A DNA stretch of 58,626 bases from Erythrobacter sp. (GTDB lineage: Bacteria > Pseudomonadota > Alphaproteobacteria > Sphingomonadales > Sphingomonadaceae), in assembly GCA_002695185.1 (NCBI GenBank), contig NZOF01000204.1, forward strand, positions 1 through 58,626, in the 5' to 3' direction. Of this stretch, positions 45,035 through 57,516 are shown in pieces (within the stretch, counting starts at the first letter, position 1; each line of letters starts with the position of its first letter). Below the pieces are notes generated by a model. That model was not told the origin of the DNA. It did not search any database and saw only the letters and a program-made list of their open reading frames with translations. The translations under genes and the position numbers were made by a program.

Positions 45035-46075
45035 TCAGCGCTTGAGCGCGTCCATCACTTCGGCCCATGATACCAGCTTGAAGTTCTGTGCCTCGGGCGC
45101 ATTTTGCCCATCCTGCGCGATGAACAGGCCGCCCGGATAAAGCGAACCGAAGCTGCCGGAAGCCAGCTCGATCCCGTCGGTTTCCTCGGTGCTGCCGAAA
45201 CGGTCTGCTGCGATACGAAAACGTCCCACGGGTGTCATCTCCGGCAATTGATACACGGCGTATGTGTTATCGCCCTGACTCGATGCCACGACCATGCCAC
45301 CCTTCTCTCCTTCCGGGAAAAGCGCAAGCCCTTCGACGTCGGCGACAAGCATGCGGTTATCGACTGCAGCCATCAGGCGTTTGCTGGCATCGATATCGGC
45401 GGCGCCTGTATCGAAGGCCCAGATGCCGGCAGCTTCTTCACCCACATACAGGATATTCGTGCGGTCATCGAAAACACAGCCTTCGGGCTGGCTGGCGACG
45501 CGGCCGATTTCGCTGGACTGGCCGGTGACATTCGCACCGCTTACCTTCACCGAAGTGCGGTAGATCATCCCTTCCTTGGGCGCACTGTAGAGCGTGACGG
45601 ACCCATCCGCCGAGGCTTTGCTCATGCAGATGCCGTATCCTTCGCCCGGACCTATTTCGATTCTTCCAGCAGGCTGCAGCGCACCGCTTTCACGATCAAG
45701 GAAAGCGAGGCTGGCATGGGCAGTCTGAGGATTGCTGCGGTCGCTTGCTGCAACCAGGATGCGGCCATCGGGCAGTTCTGCCAGCGCCACGTTGTTGAGG
45801 CCGGTTTGCTCCAGAAACGACAATTGCCGTCCCTGCAGATCGTAAACGTGCAAGCCTGCCTTCTTGTCGGTCCCCACGATCAGGCTTTTTTCCGGGTTCG
45901 CAGCATTACGCCAGATTGCCGGATCATCGGCAGCGTCTTCATTGGCCGTACCGACCGGCGCCGTTTCCGCCTTCGCGAAGACCGGGACTGCAGGATCACC
46001 CTGTACAGGGACCGAGGCGCAGGCGCCGGCAAGTACCAGCGATCCCAGTGCGAGAATATGGATAGTACGCAGCAT
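45035..46075 (-). CDS. Beta-propeller phytase
   Basis: Phytases of this class release phosphate from calcium phytate. The 346-residue protein has a signal with lipoprotein-like LAGAC near residue 19 and a six-bladed propeller, with DAADDPAIW, SLIVGTDKKAGLHVYDLQG, GYGICMSKA, QPEGCVFDDRTNILYVGEE, VADVEGLALFPEG and DGIELASG, the acidic calcium-binding segments of the family. The start overlaps the receptor stop by one base (TAATG). Coupling to a TonB receptor suggests surface or periplasmic use of phytate or a breakdown product. Confidence 0.93.
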   Translation of the reverse strand: MLRTIHILALGSLVLAGACASVPVQGDPAVPVFAKAETAPVGTANEDAADDPAIWRNAANPEKSLIVGTDKKAGLHVYDLQGRQLSFLEQTGLNNVALAELPDGRILVAASDRSNPQTAHASLAFLDRESGALQPAGRIEIGPGEGYGICMSKASADGSVTLYSAPKEGMIYRTSVKVSGANVTGQSSEIGRVASQPEGCVFDDRTNILYVGEEAAGIWAFDTGAADIDASKRLMAAVDNRMLVADVEGLALFPEGEKGGMVVASSQGDNTYAVYQLPEMTPVGRFRIAADRFGSTEETDGIELASGSFGSLYPGGLFIAQDGQNAPEAQNFKLVSWAEVMDALKR

Positions 46076-48921
46076 TAGAATGTCATCCTTACGCCGGCCT
46101 TCATCGTCCAGCTGTTTTCCTCATACTGGAAGATGTTACGGCGGTTGCCCAAGTTATTGTAAGCGAAGTATTTGGCGTTGTTGATGTTCACCCACTCGTA
46201 GAACACCTGAACCTTGTCGTTGAATCGGTATTTCGCGCTCAGATCGAGCTGGAAATGATCGTCGACATAGCGGTCGAGCTCCGGTTCGGGGCTCAGTTCG
46301 TCAAGGTACTTGTCGCGATAGGTGCCCGACAGGCGCACATCGATCGGCCCCTTGTCGTAGCCAAGCGAGAGGTTGCCCGTGTGCCTGCTGGTCGTGGGCA
46401 GAGTGATGGAGCGCGGCCCTTCGGCAGCTTCCAGCGTTACCGTGCCATCGCTGTCGGTGAAGGTATAGTTCGCGCCGATGACGATGCCGTCCAGCGCACC
46501 GGTGAATGCCTTCGATGCCCCGACCTCGACACCGGCCACATCGGCCTTGTCGCCGTTGAACCAGATCGTAGCTTCGTCGAAGTCGATCCCGCGGAAGCTG
46601 CCGTTATAGGGACCATCTTCCGCCTCGAAGACGGTTTCCACGAAGAAGTCCTCAATGCGCTTGTAGAACAGCGAGGCGTAGACCGCGCCATTACCATCGA
46701 AGTAGTATTCGGCGGCCGCATCGAAGTTCCAGGCTTGGGCCGGGCGCAGGTCGGGATTGCCGAATTCGCCTTCGCGCTCGCCGTCATCCGCCTCTTCCAC
46801 TGCGAAGCGCGGTGCCTGCTGATAGGGGCCCGGGCGCACGATCGAGCGATAGCCTGCGGCGCGCAGCACGAGGTTGGGCGTGGCTTCGTAGCGCAGGTTC
46901 AGGCTCGGCAACCAGTGGTCGTAATCCTTGTCGATCGAGACCGGATTGACCAAGACGGTATCGTCCCCGGCGATAGTGCCGTCGGGCAAGATTCCATCTT
47001 CCTCAACCAGCAGGACGTCATTGCCGCGCAGCACGTTCGACGTGTTCTCATAGCGGATGCCGCTGATGATGGTGAAGGTCGAGCTGTCCCAGCGGCCCAG
47101 TAGATAGCCGGCCATGATGTCTTCCTCGACCGAGTAATCCGACACGGCGCTGTCGAAGGCGCTGTCGATGTCCTGCAACGCGAACAGGTCGCGATTGGCG
47201 CGGAAGTAGTCGCTCGCTTCGGTGAAGCCCGGCAGCGGGCCGATGTCGCCAAGGCGATAGGTCGGGCCGTCTCCCAGCGCGTCGGCCAGGTCGTAGCCGC
47301 CCAGCTCGTAGAACTCGACCGTGCCGTTGAAGCTCTTTTCACGCCAGCGGCCCTTGGCCCCGGCCTGCACGGTGAACTCGCCCATGCCGGAGGGGAAGCG
47401 GCGGCCGATGTCGAACTTGGCCGAGTATTCCTCGTCCTGGCTGTCCGACAGGGCGACGTATTCGATGTCATTCAGGACATAGTCGGAGGCGTTGAGGAAG
47501 CTGCCCGGATCGGCGTTCACCGTATAGGACGGCACGCGCGGGTCGGACAGGTCGAAGCCCAGTTCCAGCCCGGCGTTCTCGAACTCCTGCTCGAACTGCG
47601 CCGGATCGACACTGCCGTCCTCGCGCTCGCTCGATTTGGCCCAGCTGGCGGAGTAGTCCGCAAACCAGTCGCCCCAGTCGCTTTCGCCGCCCGCCACGAT
47701 GCTGCGGATCTTCTGGCTTTCGAAGCGATCCTTCACATCGCGCTCGACGGTGATGGCCTCGTCGTCGGAGTAGACCAGCGCATCGCTGGAGCCCGAGACG
47801 CTGGCATCGCCGAGGTCGAAGGTCAGGCGGCGGCGGAACTCCTGGTCGTCGAACTGGCTGTAGATGCCGCGCAGGTAGAGGCTGGTGCTGTCCCCTGCCC
47901 GGAAGTCGAAGCCCAGCGTCGCGCTGATCCGTTCGCGTTCCACGTCATAGTCGCGGTACTGGAACTCCTCGGCATAGACCAGGCCATCGTCTTCCTGCCA
48001 GTCGTCCGCCTCGATGTTGTCGGTCTCGAAGGCGCGCTTGTAGTAGGACAGGCCGCCGGTCACGCCGAAGCTGTCGCTCGCCCGGTAGGAGAAGTCGACG
48101 CTGCCCTTGGGGCTCAGCTCGTCGGCCAGCTCGTTATAGCTGCCTTCCAGCTTCACCGTCAGCAGGTCCTTCTTGCGGTCGAAGGCGCTGGTGGTCTCGA
48201 TCTCGATCGAGGCGCCGATGGTGTCCGCATCCATATCGGGGGTGAGCGACTTCTTCACCTCGATCGATTCGATGATGTCCGACGAGATCACGTCGAGCGC
48301 CACAGCGCGCACGTCGCTTTCGGGCGAAGGCAGGCGCACACCATTGAGTGAGGTCGCGTTGAGGCTGGGCGCAAGGCCGCGAACCGACACGAAGCGGCCC
48401 TCGCCCTGGTCGTTCAGCACGTTGATGCCCGGCAGGCGGCGCAGGCTTTCGGCCACGTTCTGGTCGGGGAACTGGCCGATCGCATCGCGGCTGAGCACGT
48501 CGGAGACGACGTCGTTCTCGCGCTTGCGCGACAACGCGCTGGCAAGGTTGGCGGCCTGGCCGATCACCAGGATCTCCGAATCGCTGCCCATGCCCGACAG
48601 GCGCAGATTGGCGCTCACTTCGCCAGTGGCGGGCACGTCGATCGCCTGGCTGACCGGATCGGCGCCAACATAGCGAACCTGCAGCGTATAGGTGCCCTCG
48701 GGCACGTCGGCGAAGCGGAAGGTGCCGTCACGCTCGGTCGCCACGGTGCGGCCGAGTTCGACGATGGTCACTTCGGCCGACCGCAACGCAACCGTCTGGC
48801 TGGCATCGGTAACGGAGCCGACGACCTCGCCCGCAATGGCGGGGGCGGCGATGGTGGCGGCAGTGGCGAGAGCGGTAAGACTGGCCGCAAGGCGCAGCGA
48901 TTTGCGTGTGTTGTTAGACAT
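46075..48921 (-). CDS. TonB-dependent receptor with N-terminal carboxypeptidase-regulatory-like domain
   Basis: The ATG at 48921 has a strong CAGGAGG 6 bases upstream. The 948-residue protein has a signal peptide (about 1-30), a beta-sandwich domain of the CarboxypepD_reg type (about 31-105), a plug domain (about 115-235, with VAESLRRLPGINVLND and FVSVRGLAPSLNATSLNGVRLP) and a barrel ending in Phe (WTMKAGVRMTF). It is coupled to the phytase gene, so phytate or inositol phosphates are the likely ligand. Base composition shifts inside the gene: 28/60 GC in 46141-46200 against 40/60 in 47581-47640. Confidence 0.95.
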   Translation of the reverse strand: MSNNTRKSLRLAASLTALATAATIAAPAIAGEVVGSVTDASQTVALRSAEVTIVELGRTVATERDGTFRFADVPEGTYTLQVRYVGADPVSQAIDVPATGEVSANLRLSGMGSDSEILVIGQAANLASALSRKRENDVVSDVLSRDAIGQFPDQNVAESLRRLPGINVLNDQGEGRFVSVRGLAPSLNATSLNGVRLPSPESDVRAVALDVISSDIIESIEVKKSLTPDMDADTIGASIEIETTSAFDRKKDLLTVKLEGSYNELADELSPKGSVDFSYRASDSFGVTGGLSYYKRAFETDNIEADDWQEDDGLVYAEEFQYRDYDVERERISATLGFDFRAGDSTSLYLRGIYSQFDDQEFRRRLTFDLGDASVSGSSDALVYSDDEAITVERDVKDRFESQKIRSIVAGGESDWGDWFADYSASWAKSSEREDGSVDPAQFEQEFENAGLELGFDLSDPRVPSYTVNADPGSFLNASDYVLNDIEYVALSDSQDEEYSAKFDIGRRFPSGMGEFTVQAGAKGRWREKSFNGTVEFYELGGYDLADALGDGPTYRLGDIGPLPGFTEASDYFRANRDLFALQDIDSAFDSAVSDYSVEEDIMAGYLLGRWDSSTFTIISGIRYENTSNVLRGNDVLLVEEDGILPDGTIAGDDTVLVNPVSIDKDYDHWLPSLNLRYEATPNLVLRAAGYRSIVRPGPYQQAPRFAVEEADDGEREGEFGNPDLRPAQAWNFDAAAEYYFDGNGAVYASLFYKRIEDFFVETVFEAEDGPYNGSFRGIDFDEATIWFNGDKADVAGVEVGASKAFTGALDGIVIGANYTFTDSDGTVTLEAAEGPRSITLPTTSRHTGNLSLGYDKGPIDVRLSGTYRDKYLDELSPEPELDRYVDDHFQLDLSAKYRFNDKVQVFYEWVNINNAKYFAYNNLGNRRNIFQYEENSWTMKAGVRMTF

Positions 48922-49442
48922 GTGTCCTCCTGTCGAGGGGGCACATACGTCCGCTATTTGACTCGAATGCGTCCGTTGGATGAAGCAACGATGACATGTG
49001 TGACGGGCGCATGACAGCACCAGCGGGGACAGGACCGAACCGCCCCGCAGACCCCGCGATTCAGGGGTTTCGCCTTCCTACAGGATGGAGCAGGTGGAGC
49101 ACGGTCCAGGGCGAAAAACCCTTTTCCGTCACCTTGTGGTGCAAAAGCGTCACTCTATGGGCGCGCGTGTCACCTTTGCCGCGAAAACTGTCACCCGGCG
49201 CGGGGCATGTGTCTTCCTGAGCGTGAAAAGCGTAACCGTGCGCGGCGCCGGAGTGTCACCCTGGCGCAGCCCGAGTGTCACTGTGTGACAGGGGATTGTC
49301 ACCCTGCGGCAGGACGTGAAGATAGACGAGAGAAAGAGCCGAACCGCAACGCTAGCGGATCGGGGGCGTGTAGGAAAATGGCGACTTGCCAGCGGCGGGG
49401 GGAGCGGCCAATCAGGCTGCCGAAGAGGGGAAAGTCTTACTT
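48922..49442. other. 521-base divergent intergenic region holding the GTCAC array
   Basis: This region separates the receptor-phytase genes (leftward) from the restriction enzyme gene (rightward). No protein-coding frame is convincing. Its main content is the periodic array at 49128-49302. The receptor's promoter must lie between the array and 48922, but no clear -35/-10 pair was picked out. Confidence 0.6.
49128..49302. repeat. Array of GTCAC units with a period of about 21 bases
   Basis: GTCAC starts at 49128, 49149, 49169, 49190, 49255, 49277 and 49298, and degenerate units GTCTT and GTAAC fall in register at 49211 and 49232. The spacings are 21, 20, 21, 21, 21, 23, 22 and 21. Alternate units share an A-rich end (AAAAGC, AAAACT, AAAAGC), hinting at a 42-base higher repeat. 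An inverted GTGAC lies at 49285. Changes of spacing by one or two bases argue against a coding repeat. Confidence 0.8.
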
Positions 49443-52400
49443 ATGGATATTGCCGGATATCTCGATCAGATCATTGCCAAGTTCGAGAGCGGGCAAGCAA
49501 CCGAGCATAGCTATCGCGCGCCGCTGGAAAAGCTTTTCCAGTCCATCGATCCCGAAATCGAAGTCATCAACGAACCCAAGCGCTCCGAAGGCGGGATGCC
49601 CGACTTCCTGTTCCAGCGCAAAGGCGTGGCATTCGGCTGGGCGGAGGCGAAGGACATCGACAAAGATGTCATCAAGCTGAAAGGCTACAGTGTCGAACAG
49701 CGTAAGCGCTATGAAGCTGCCTACCCCAACCTGCTTTATACCAATGGCGTCGATTTCGAATTCATCCGCAACAAGGAAGTCGTCCACCATACCTCCATTG
49801 CCGATTTCCTAGGCAATCTCGGCGGTCTGAAGCCGCTACCTGAAAAGTTCGACGAGTTGGAGCGCCAGCTCAAACTCTTCGCAGAGCAAAAACCCGTCAG
49901 CATCCGCAGCGCGCAACGCCTTGCGGAACACATGGCGGGCAAGGCGGCGATCATCAAAGACGAAATCGGCATCGCGCTCGCTGACGATCCCGAATTCAAG
50001 CAAGGTCTCGGTCGGCAATTCACGACCTTCAAGGAAAACCTGCTTCCCAATCTCACCCCCGGCGAGTTTGCGGATATTTACGCCGAAACGATCACTTACG
50101 GTATGTTCGCCGCGCGCCTGCATGACGATACGCTGGAGACATTCAGCAGGCAGGAAGCGCTGGAAAAGCTGCCGAAGTCGAACCCGTTCCTGCGCGGCCT
50201 GTTTCAATACATCGCGGGTTTCGACATTCCCGAACGCCTGCGTTATGTGGTGGACGATCTGGCGGAGGTCCTGCGCGCTAGCGACCCGCACGCTCTGTTC
50301 GAGGATTTTGGTAAATTCACGGCGCGCAACGACCCCTTCATCCATTTCTACGAAACCTTCCTCGCCGCCTACAACCCGAAAAAGCGCAAGGCTCGCGGCG
50401 TCTGGTACACGCCCGAACCCGTGGTCGACTTCATTGTGCGCGCAGTGGACGATGTGCTGAAAAGCGAATTTGGTATTACCGATGGCCTCGCCGACACCGG
50501 CAAGGTGACGGTGGACTGGGATACAGGACAGACCGACAAGAAGGGCAAGCCAGTCACGATCCGGAAGGATGTGCATCGCGTGCAAATTCTCGATCCGGCG
50601 ACGGGCACGGGTACCTTCCTCGCCAAAACGGTGCAGACCATTGCCGACCGCGTGAAGGGCCGCGCGCCGGGTATGTGGTCGAGCTATGTCGAAAACGACC
50701 TTCTGCCGCGCCTCCACGGCTTCGAACTGCTCATGGCAAGCTATGCGATGTGCCACATGAAGCTGGACATGCAGCTGACCGAGAGCGGCTATGTGCCGAG
50801 CAAGAACCCGCCGCGCCTGTCGGTCTGGCTCACCAACGCGCTGGAACCTGCCGAGCGCGAGGTGAAGGACCTCTTCTTCCAGCAACTCGCCGACGAAGCG
50901 CGCGGCGCAAGCGAAGTGAAGCGCCAGACGCCGATCATGTGCGTGATTGGGAATCCGCCGTATTCTGTGAGTTCGCAGAATATGAGCAAATGGATTAGAG
51001 ATTTAATAAGACCATACAAAGAGGGCCTAAACGAACGCAAGATTAATCTCGATGATGACTACATAAAGTTCATAAGGCTCGCACAACATGTCACGGCGAA
51101 GAACGGAAAGGGTGTTGTCTGCCTAATCACCAACAACTCATTCTTACGAGGCGTTACCCATCGCGCGATGAGAAAAAGCCTCATGGAGACATACGACCAA
51201 ATTAGGGTGCTGAACCTGCATGGCGACAGCAACCAACGCGAGATCGCGCCCGACGGTTCATCTGACCAAAACGTTTTCGATATTCGGCAGGGTGTCTGCA
51301 TCACTCTTTTAGTGCGAAAATCGCTTAATTCATCAGATCATAAGCAGTGCGAGGTCATGATCGATGATATCTACGGATGCCGTCATAAGAAGAACTTAAA
51401 TTTGTTTGAAAGAGATATTGATAGACCCATCTTTCGAAATATTTCACCCACCGAACCTTACTTCTTTTTCACAACCGACGAGTTTTTATCATCTGATAAA
51501 TATAACGTGGGCTTTAAGATAAACGAATTATTTTCTGAATATAACACCGGTATACAGACCAAAAGAGACTCTTTTTGTATTCAATATACAAAAATTGCCA
51601 TTGAGGACGTGTTGTCTGACCTGTGCAAAGAAGATGACGAAAAAATCCGACGACAATACAATCTTCAAAAAGATAACACAGGGTGGGGGGTGAGTCGTGC
51701 GCGCGCTGACATTCTCAATAGCGATGTTCGACTTACCAAATTAGCATTTCGACCATTTGATGATCGTTGGACCGCTTACACTGAAAATTCTTCCGGTTTT
51801 CTAGGAAGACCGCGACACACTACAATGCGAAATTTGGTGAATCTTGATAACCTTTCGATTTTGTTTGGGAGACAGAACAAGTCGGCTACCGTCGATCATT
51901 TCTTTCTAAGCGACAAACCCAGTGAGATGAAGTGCGCTGAAAGAACGATCCAATCCTATCAGGCCCCACTCTATCTCTACCCCGACGAATCCGCCGACCA
52001 AGCCGACGCCCTCGCGCCCACGACACGCACCCTCAACCTCGCCCCCAAGCTCTACGCCAAGATCTGCAAAGCCGCCGAGATCGACCCTACCGACATCGCC
52101 GGACCCGAGGACGATTTCCGCGCGCCCAGCGGCGATGCGCGTCCGTCCGAGGTCAAGGTTTTCGACTATATATACGGCGTGCTGCACAGCCCCGATTACC
52201 GCGAGACCTTTGCCGAATTCCTCAAGATCGACTTCCCGCGCATTCCCTATCCGGCCAGCCCGGAGGTCTTCAGACACGTCAGCGAAAAGGGCGAAGCGCT
52301 GCGCCGTCTCCACCTGATGGAACCCGCGGCTGTCGGCGATGCGCCCTATCAATTCCTCACCGAAGAGGGCGCGGAGGCGGAGGAAGCGAACAACGAAGTC

Positions 52401-52745
52401 GCGCCCGCGCATCCCAAGTTCGTGCCTCAAGCAAGCTGGACCCCGGATCAAGTCCGGGGTGACGATGAAAATGCAAATGCCGTCACCCCGGCCCCCGAGC
52501 CGGGGTCCAGCTCCGCCAAGGGTCGGGTCTATATCAACAAGCACCAGTATTTCGATGGCGTGCCGCAGGTGGCATGGGACTTTTACATCGGCGGCTATCA
52601 GCCCGCGCAGAAATGGCTGAAGGATCGCAAGGGCCGCGCGCTCGATTACGACGATGTCGGCCACTATCAGAAGATCGTAAAAATCCTGCTCGAAACGGAC
52701 CGGATCATGCAGCAGATCGAATTGCCCCTCGACCTCGATGGGTAA
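49443..52745 (+). CDS. Single-chain restriction-modification enzyme, Type ISP/IIG-like
   Basis: The 1100-residue protein combines a nuclease with an N6-adenine methylase. Near the N-terminus, GGMPDF (Asp54) and WAEAKD (Glu68, Lys70) form a PD-(D/E)xK nuclease site. The methylase has motif I ILDPATGTGTFL (about residue 382) and motif IV NPPY (about residue 505). The C-terminal part (about 510-1090) carries target recognition. I see no Walker A or helicase motifs, unlike classical Type ISP enzymes of about 1,500 residues. Bases about 50960-51960 are AT-rich (25/60 GC at 51421-51480). ATG 49443 is the chosen start. Intact, so probably active. Confidence 0.9.
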   Translation: MDIAGYLDQIIAKFESGQATEHSYRAPLEKLFQSIDPEIEVINEPKRSEGGMPDFLFQRKGVAFGWAEAKDIDKDVIKLKGYSVEQRKRYEAAYPNLLYTNGVDFEFIRNKEVVHHTSIADFLGNLGGLKPLPEKFDELERQLKLFAEQKPVSIRSAQRLAEHMAGKAAIIKDEIGIALADDPEFKQGLGRQFTTFKENLLPNLTPGEFADIYAETITYGMFAARLHDDTLETFSRQEALEKLPKSNPFLRGLFQYIAGFDIPERLRYVVDDLAEVLRASDPHALFEDFGKFTARNDPFIHFYETFLAAYNPKKRKARGVWYTPEPVVDFIVRAVDDVLKSEFGITDGLADTGKVTVDWDTGQTDKKGKPVTIRKDVHRVQILDPATGTGTFLAKTVQTIADRVKGRAPGMWSSYVENDLLPRLHGFELLMASYAMCHMKLDMQLTESGYVPSKNPPRLSVWLTNALEPAEREVKDLFFQQLADEARGASEVKRQTPIMCVIGNPPYSVSSQNMSKWIRDLIRPYKEGLNERKINLDDDYIKFIRLAQHVTAKNGKGVVCLITNNSFLRGVTHRAMRKSLMETYDQIRVLNLHGDSNQREIAPDGSSDQNVFDIRQGVCITLLVRKSLNSSDHKQCEVMIDDIYGCRHKKNLNLFERDIDRPIFRNISPTEPYFFFTTDEFLSSDKYNVGFKINELFSEYNTGIQTKRDSFCIQYTKIAIEDVLSDLCKEDDEKIRRQYNLQKDNTGWGVSRARADILNSDVRLTKLAFRPFDDRWTAYTENSSGFLGRPRHTTMRNLVNLDNLSILFGRQNKSATVDHFFLSDKPSEMKCAERTIQSYQAPLYLYPDESADQADALAPTTRTLNLAPKLYAKICKAAEIDPTDIAGPEDDFRAPSGDARPSEVKVFDYIYGVLHSPDYRETFAEFLKIDFPRIPYPASPEVFRHVSEKGEALRRLHLMEPAAVGDAPYQFLTEEGAEAEEANNEVAPAHPKFVPQASWTPDQVRGDDENANAVTPAPEPGSSSAKGRVYINKHQYFDGVPQVAWDFYIGGYQPAQKWLKDRKGRALDYDDVGHYQKIVKILLETDRIMQQIELPLDLDG
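52434..52512. repeat. RPE-like palindromic element inserted in-frame in the restriction gene
   Basis: Arms 52434-52464 and 52481-52512 are inverted copies: AGCTGGACCCCGG at the left end pairs exactly with CCGGGGTCCAGCT at the right, and CCGGGGTGACG pairs with CGTCACCCCGG inside, around a 16-base loop. This is the alphaproteobacterial element whose translation reads SWTPDQVRGD. Here it lies inside coding sequence and is read through without a stop. Confidence 0.88.
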
Positions 52746-52936
52746 CCGCCTCCCAGCCCCCCGCAAAATAACGCAAGCCAAAGCGCGCGGTTTCGTGTAG
52801 GGGCCACGGCAAGCGTGGTCGCGTGGGAGCCGTTTTGCCGGTCCGCGATCCTCTCGCCGCCGGTACGAGCGGCCTCAAACCCTATCTAGTTTTCGCCCTG
52901 CGGCACTTTCGCCGCGGCGCCAGCCCTGTGAGCCTT

Positions 52937-54832
<1,896 letters not shown>

Positions 54833-54879
54833 CCCGCTCGATCCGTAAATACCCGCAAGCGTGACGGGGAGGCGCAGAT

Positions 54880-55665
54880 ATGCAGCCTCCCCCCGGAACG
54901 CGTCTGACGCTCGGACATTGCGTTGTCATGGACATCGCACAAGAACAGCAGCGCTTTCGCAAGCAGAAGCCTTCCCGCCTCGGCCGCGGGATCGAACGGC
55001 TTACCCACCCCTTCGGCAAGGCGCTCGCCAGCGCGGTACCCAATGCGCTCGTCGAAGCGGTGCTGAAGGGCCTCGACACGGCTGTCGGCGCGCCGCAGCT
55101 CGTGCGCTTCGATCACGATGTTTCCGATCTGGCAGCGGCCAATCGCGCAGCCAAGAAAGTGACGCGCGCAGCCCGCTCGATCAGCGCCAGCACCGGCGCG
55201 GCAGCCGGCCTCGGCGGCGCCATTTCTATGGGTCTCGACATTCCAGCGACCATCGGCATCGCGCTCCGCACCATCCGCGACACCGGCCGCGCTTACGGCT
55301 TCGACGGGGAAGGCCCGGCCGAAAAGCTGTTCCGCCTGCAGATCCTCGAACTGTCCGCGCTGGACGATCCCGACCAGCGCGAAGCGCGCATCGCCGCGCT
55401 GGAAAGCGCCATCGGCGAAAGCGGCCAGCTGATCCACGCCGATCATGAACATATTACCCCCGTGGTGGACCAGGCGGTCGAACGCGTCAGCCGCGCCATC
55501 GCCTTCGCCAGCTTCCGCAGCCGCGCAGGCATGATCGTGCCGGTGGTCGGTTCCATCGTGGGTGGACTGGTCAATTCCTCGTTCCAGGACGATGTCGGCA
55601 AGGCCGCACGCTTCGCCTTCCAGGCCCGCCGCTTGAAAAAGGACGGCACCGCCGTCGCCGCCTGA
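54880..55665 (+). CDS. EcsC family protein
   Basis: ATG 54880 has GGGGAGG 7 bases upstream, which favours it over ATG 54928 (MDIAQEQ). The 261-residue protein shows RAARSISASTGAAAGLGGAISMGLDIPATIGIALRTIRDTGRAYGF, the hydrophobic Gly-rich core of EcsC proteins, and a late GMIVPVVGSIVGGLVNSSFQDDVGKAARFAF. EcsC proteins are membrane-associated and of uncertain biochemical function. It lies between the helicase and the peptidase genes, each separated by short gaps. Confidence 0.88.
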   Translation: MQPPPGTRLTLGHCVVMDIAQEQQRFRKQKPSRLGRGIERLTHPFGKALASAVPNALVEAVLKGLDTAVGAPQLVRFDHDVSDLAAANRAAKKVTRAARSISASTGAAAGLGGAISMGLDIPATIGIALRTIRDTGRAYGFDGEGPAEKLFRLQILELSALDDPDQREARIAALESAIGESGQLIHADHEHITPVVDQAVERVSRAIAFASFRSRAGMIVPVVGSIVGGLVNSSFQDDVGKAARFAFQARRLKKDGTAVAA

Positions 55666-55755
55666 CCGGCTGTCTGTTCGGCTGTCCGCGCAGCGGGGTT
55701 TCCAACGATAATCCAACCAGCTAGGTCCGATCCCCTACCCTAGCTGGAGATATCG

Positions 55756-57447
<1,692 letters not shown>

Positions 57448-57516
57448 CGTCGAAATCGGCAATGACGAATGCTGGGGGTGACGGCACCACGCCCTGCATC
57501 CGTGCGTTGAGTAGCC

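Noticed and set aside
49085..49288. 67-codon plus-strand frame through the GTCAC array, giving heptad-like SVTV peptides
   Set aside because: The spacings of 20, 22 and 23 bases shift the frame relative to the repeat, so the peptide periodicity is not maintained; no ribosome binding site.
49128..49302. GTCAC array as a CRISPR array
   Set aside because: Units are about five bases with 16-base gaps; CRISPR repeats are 23-47 bases with unique spacers near 30 bases, and no cas gene is present.
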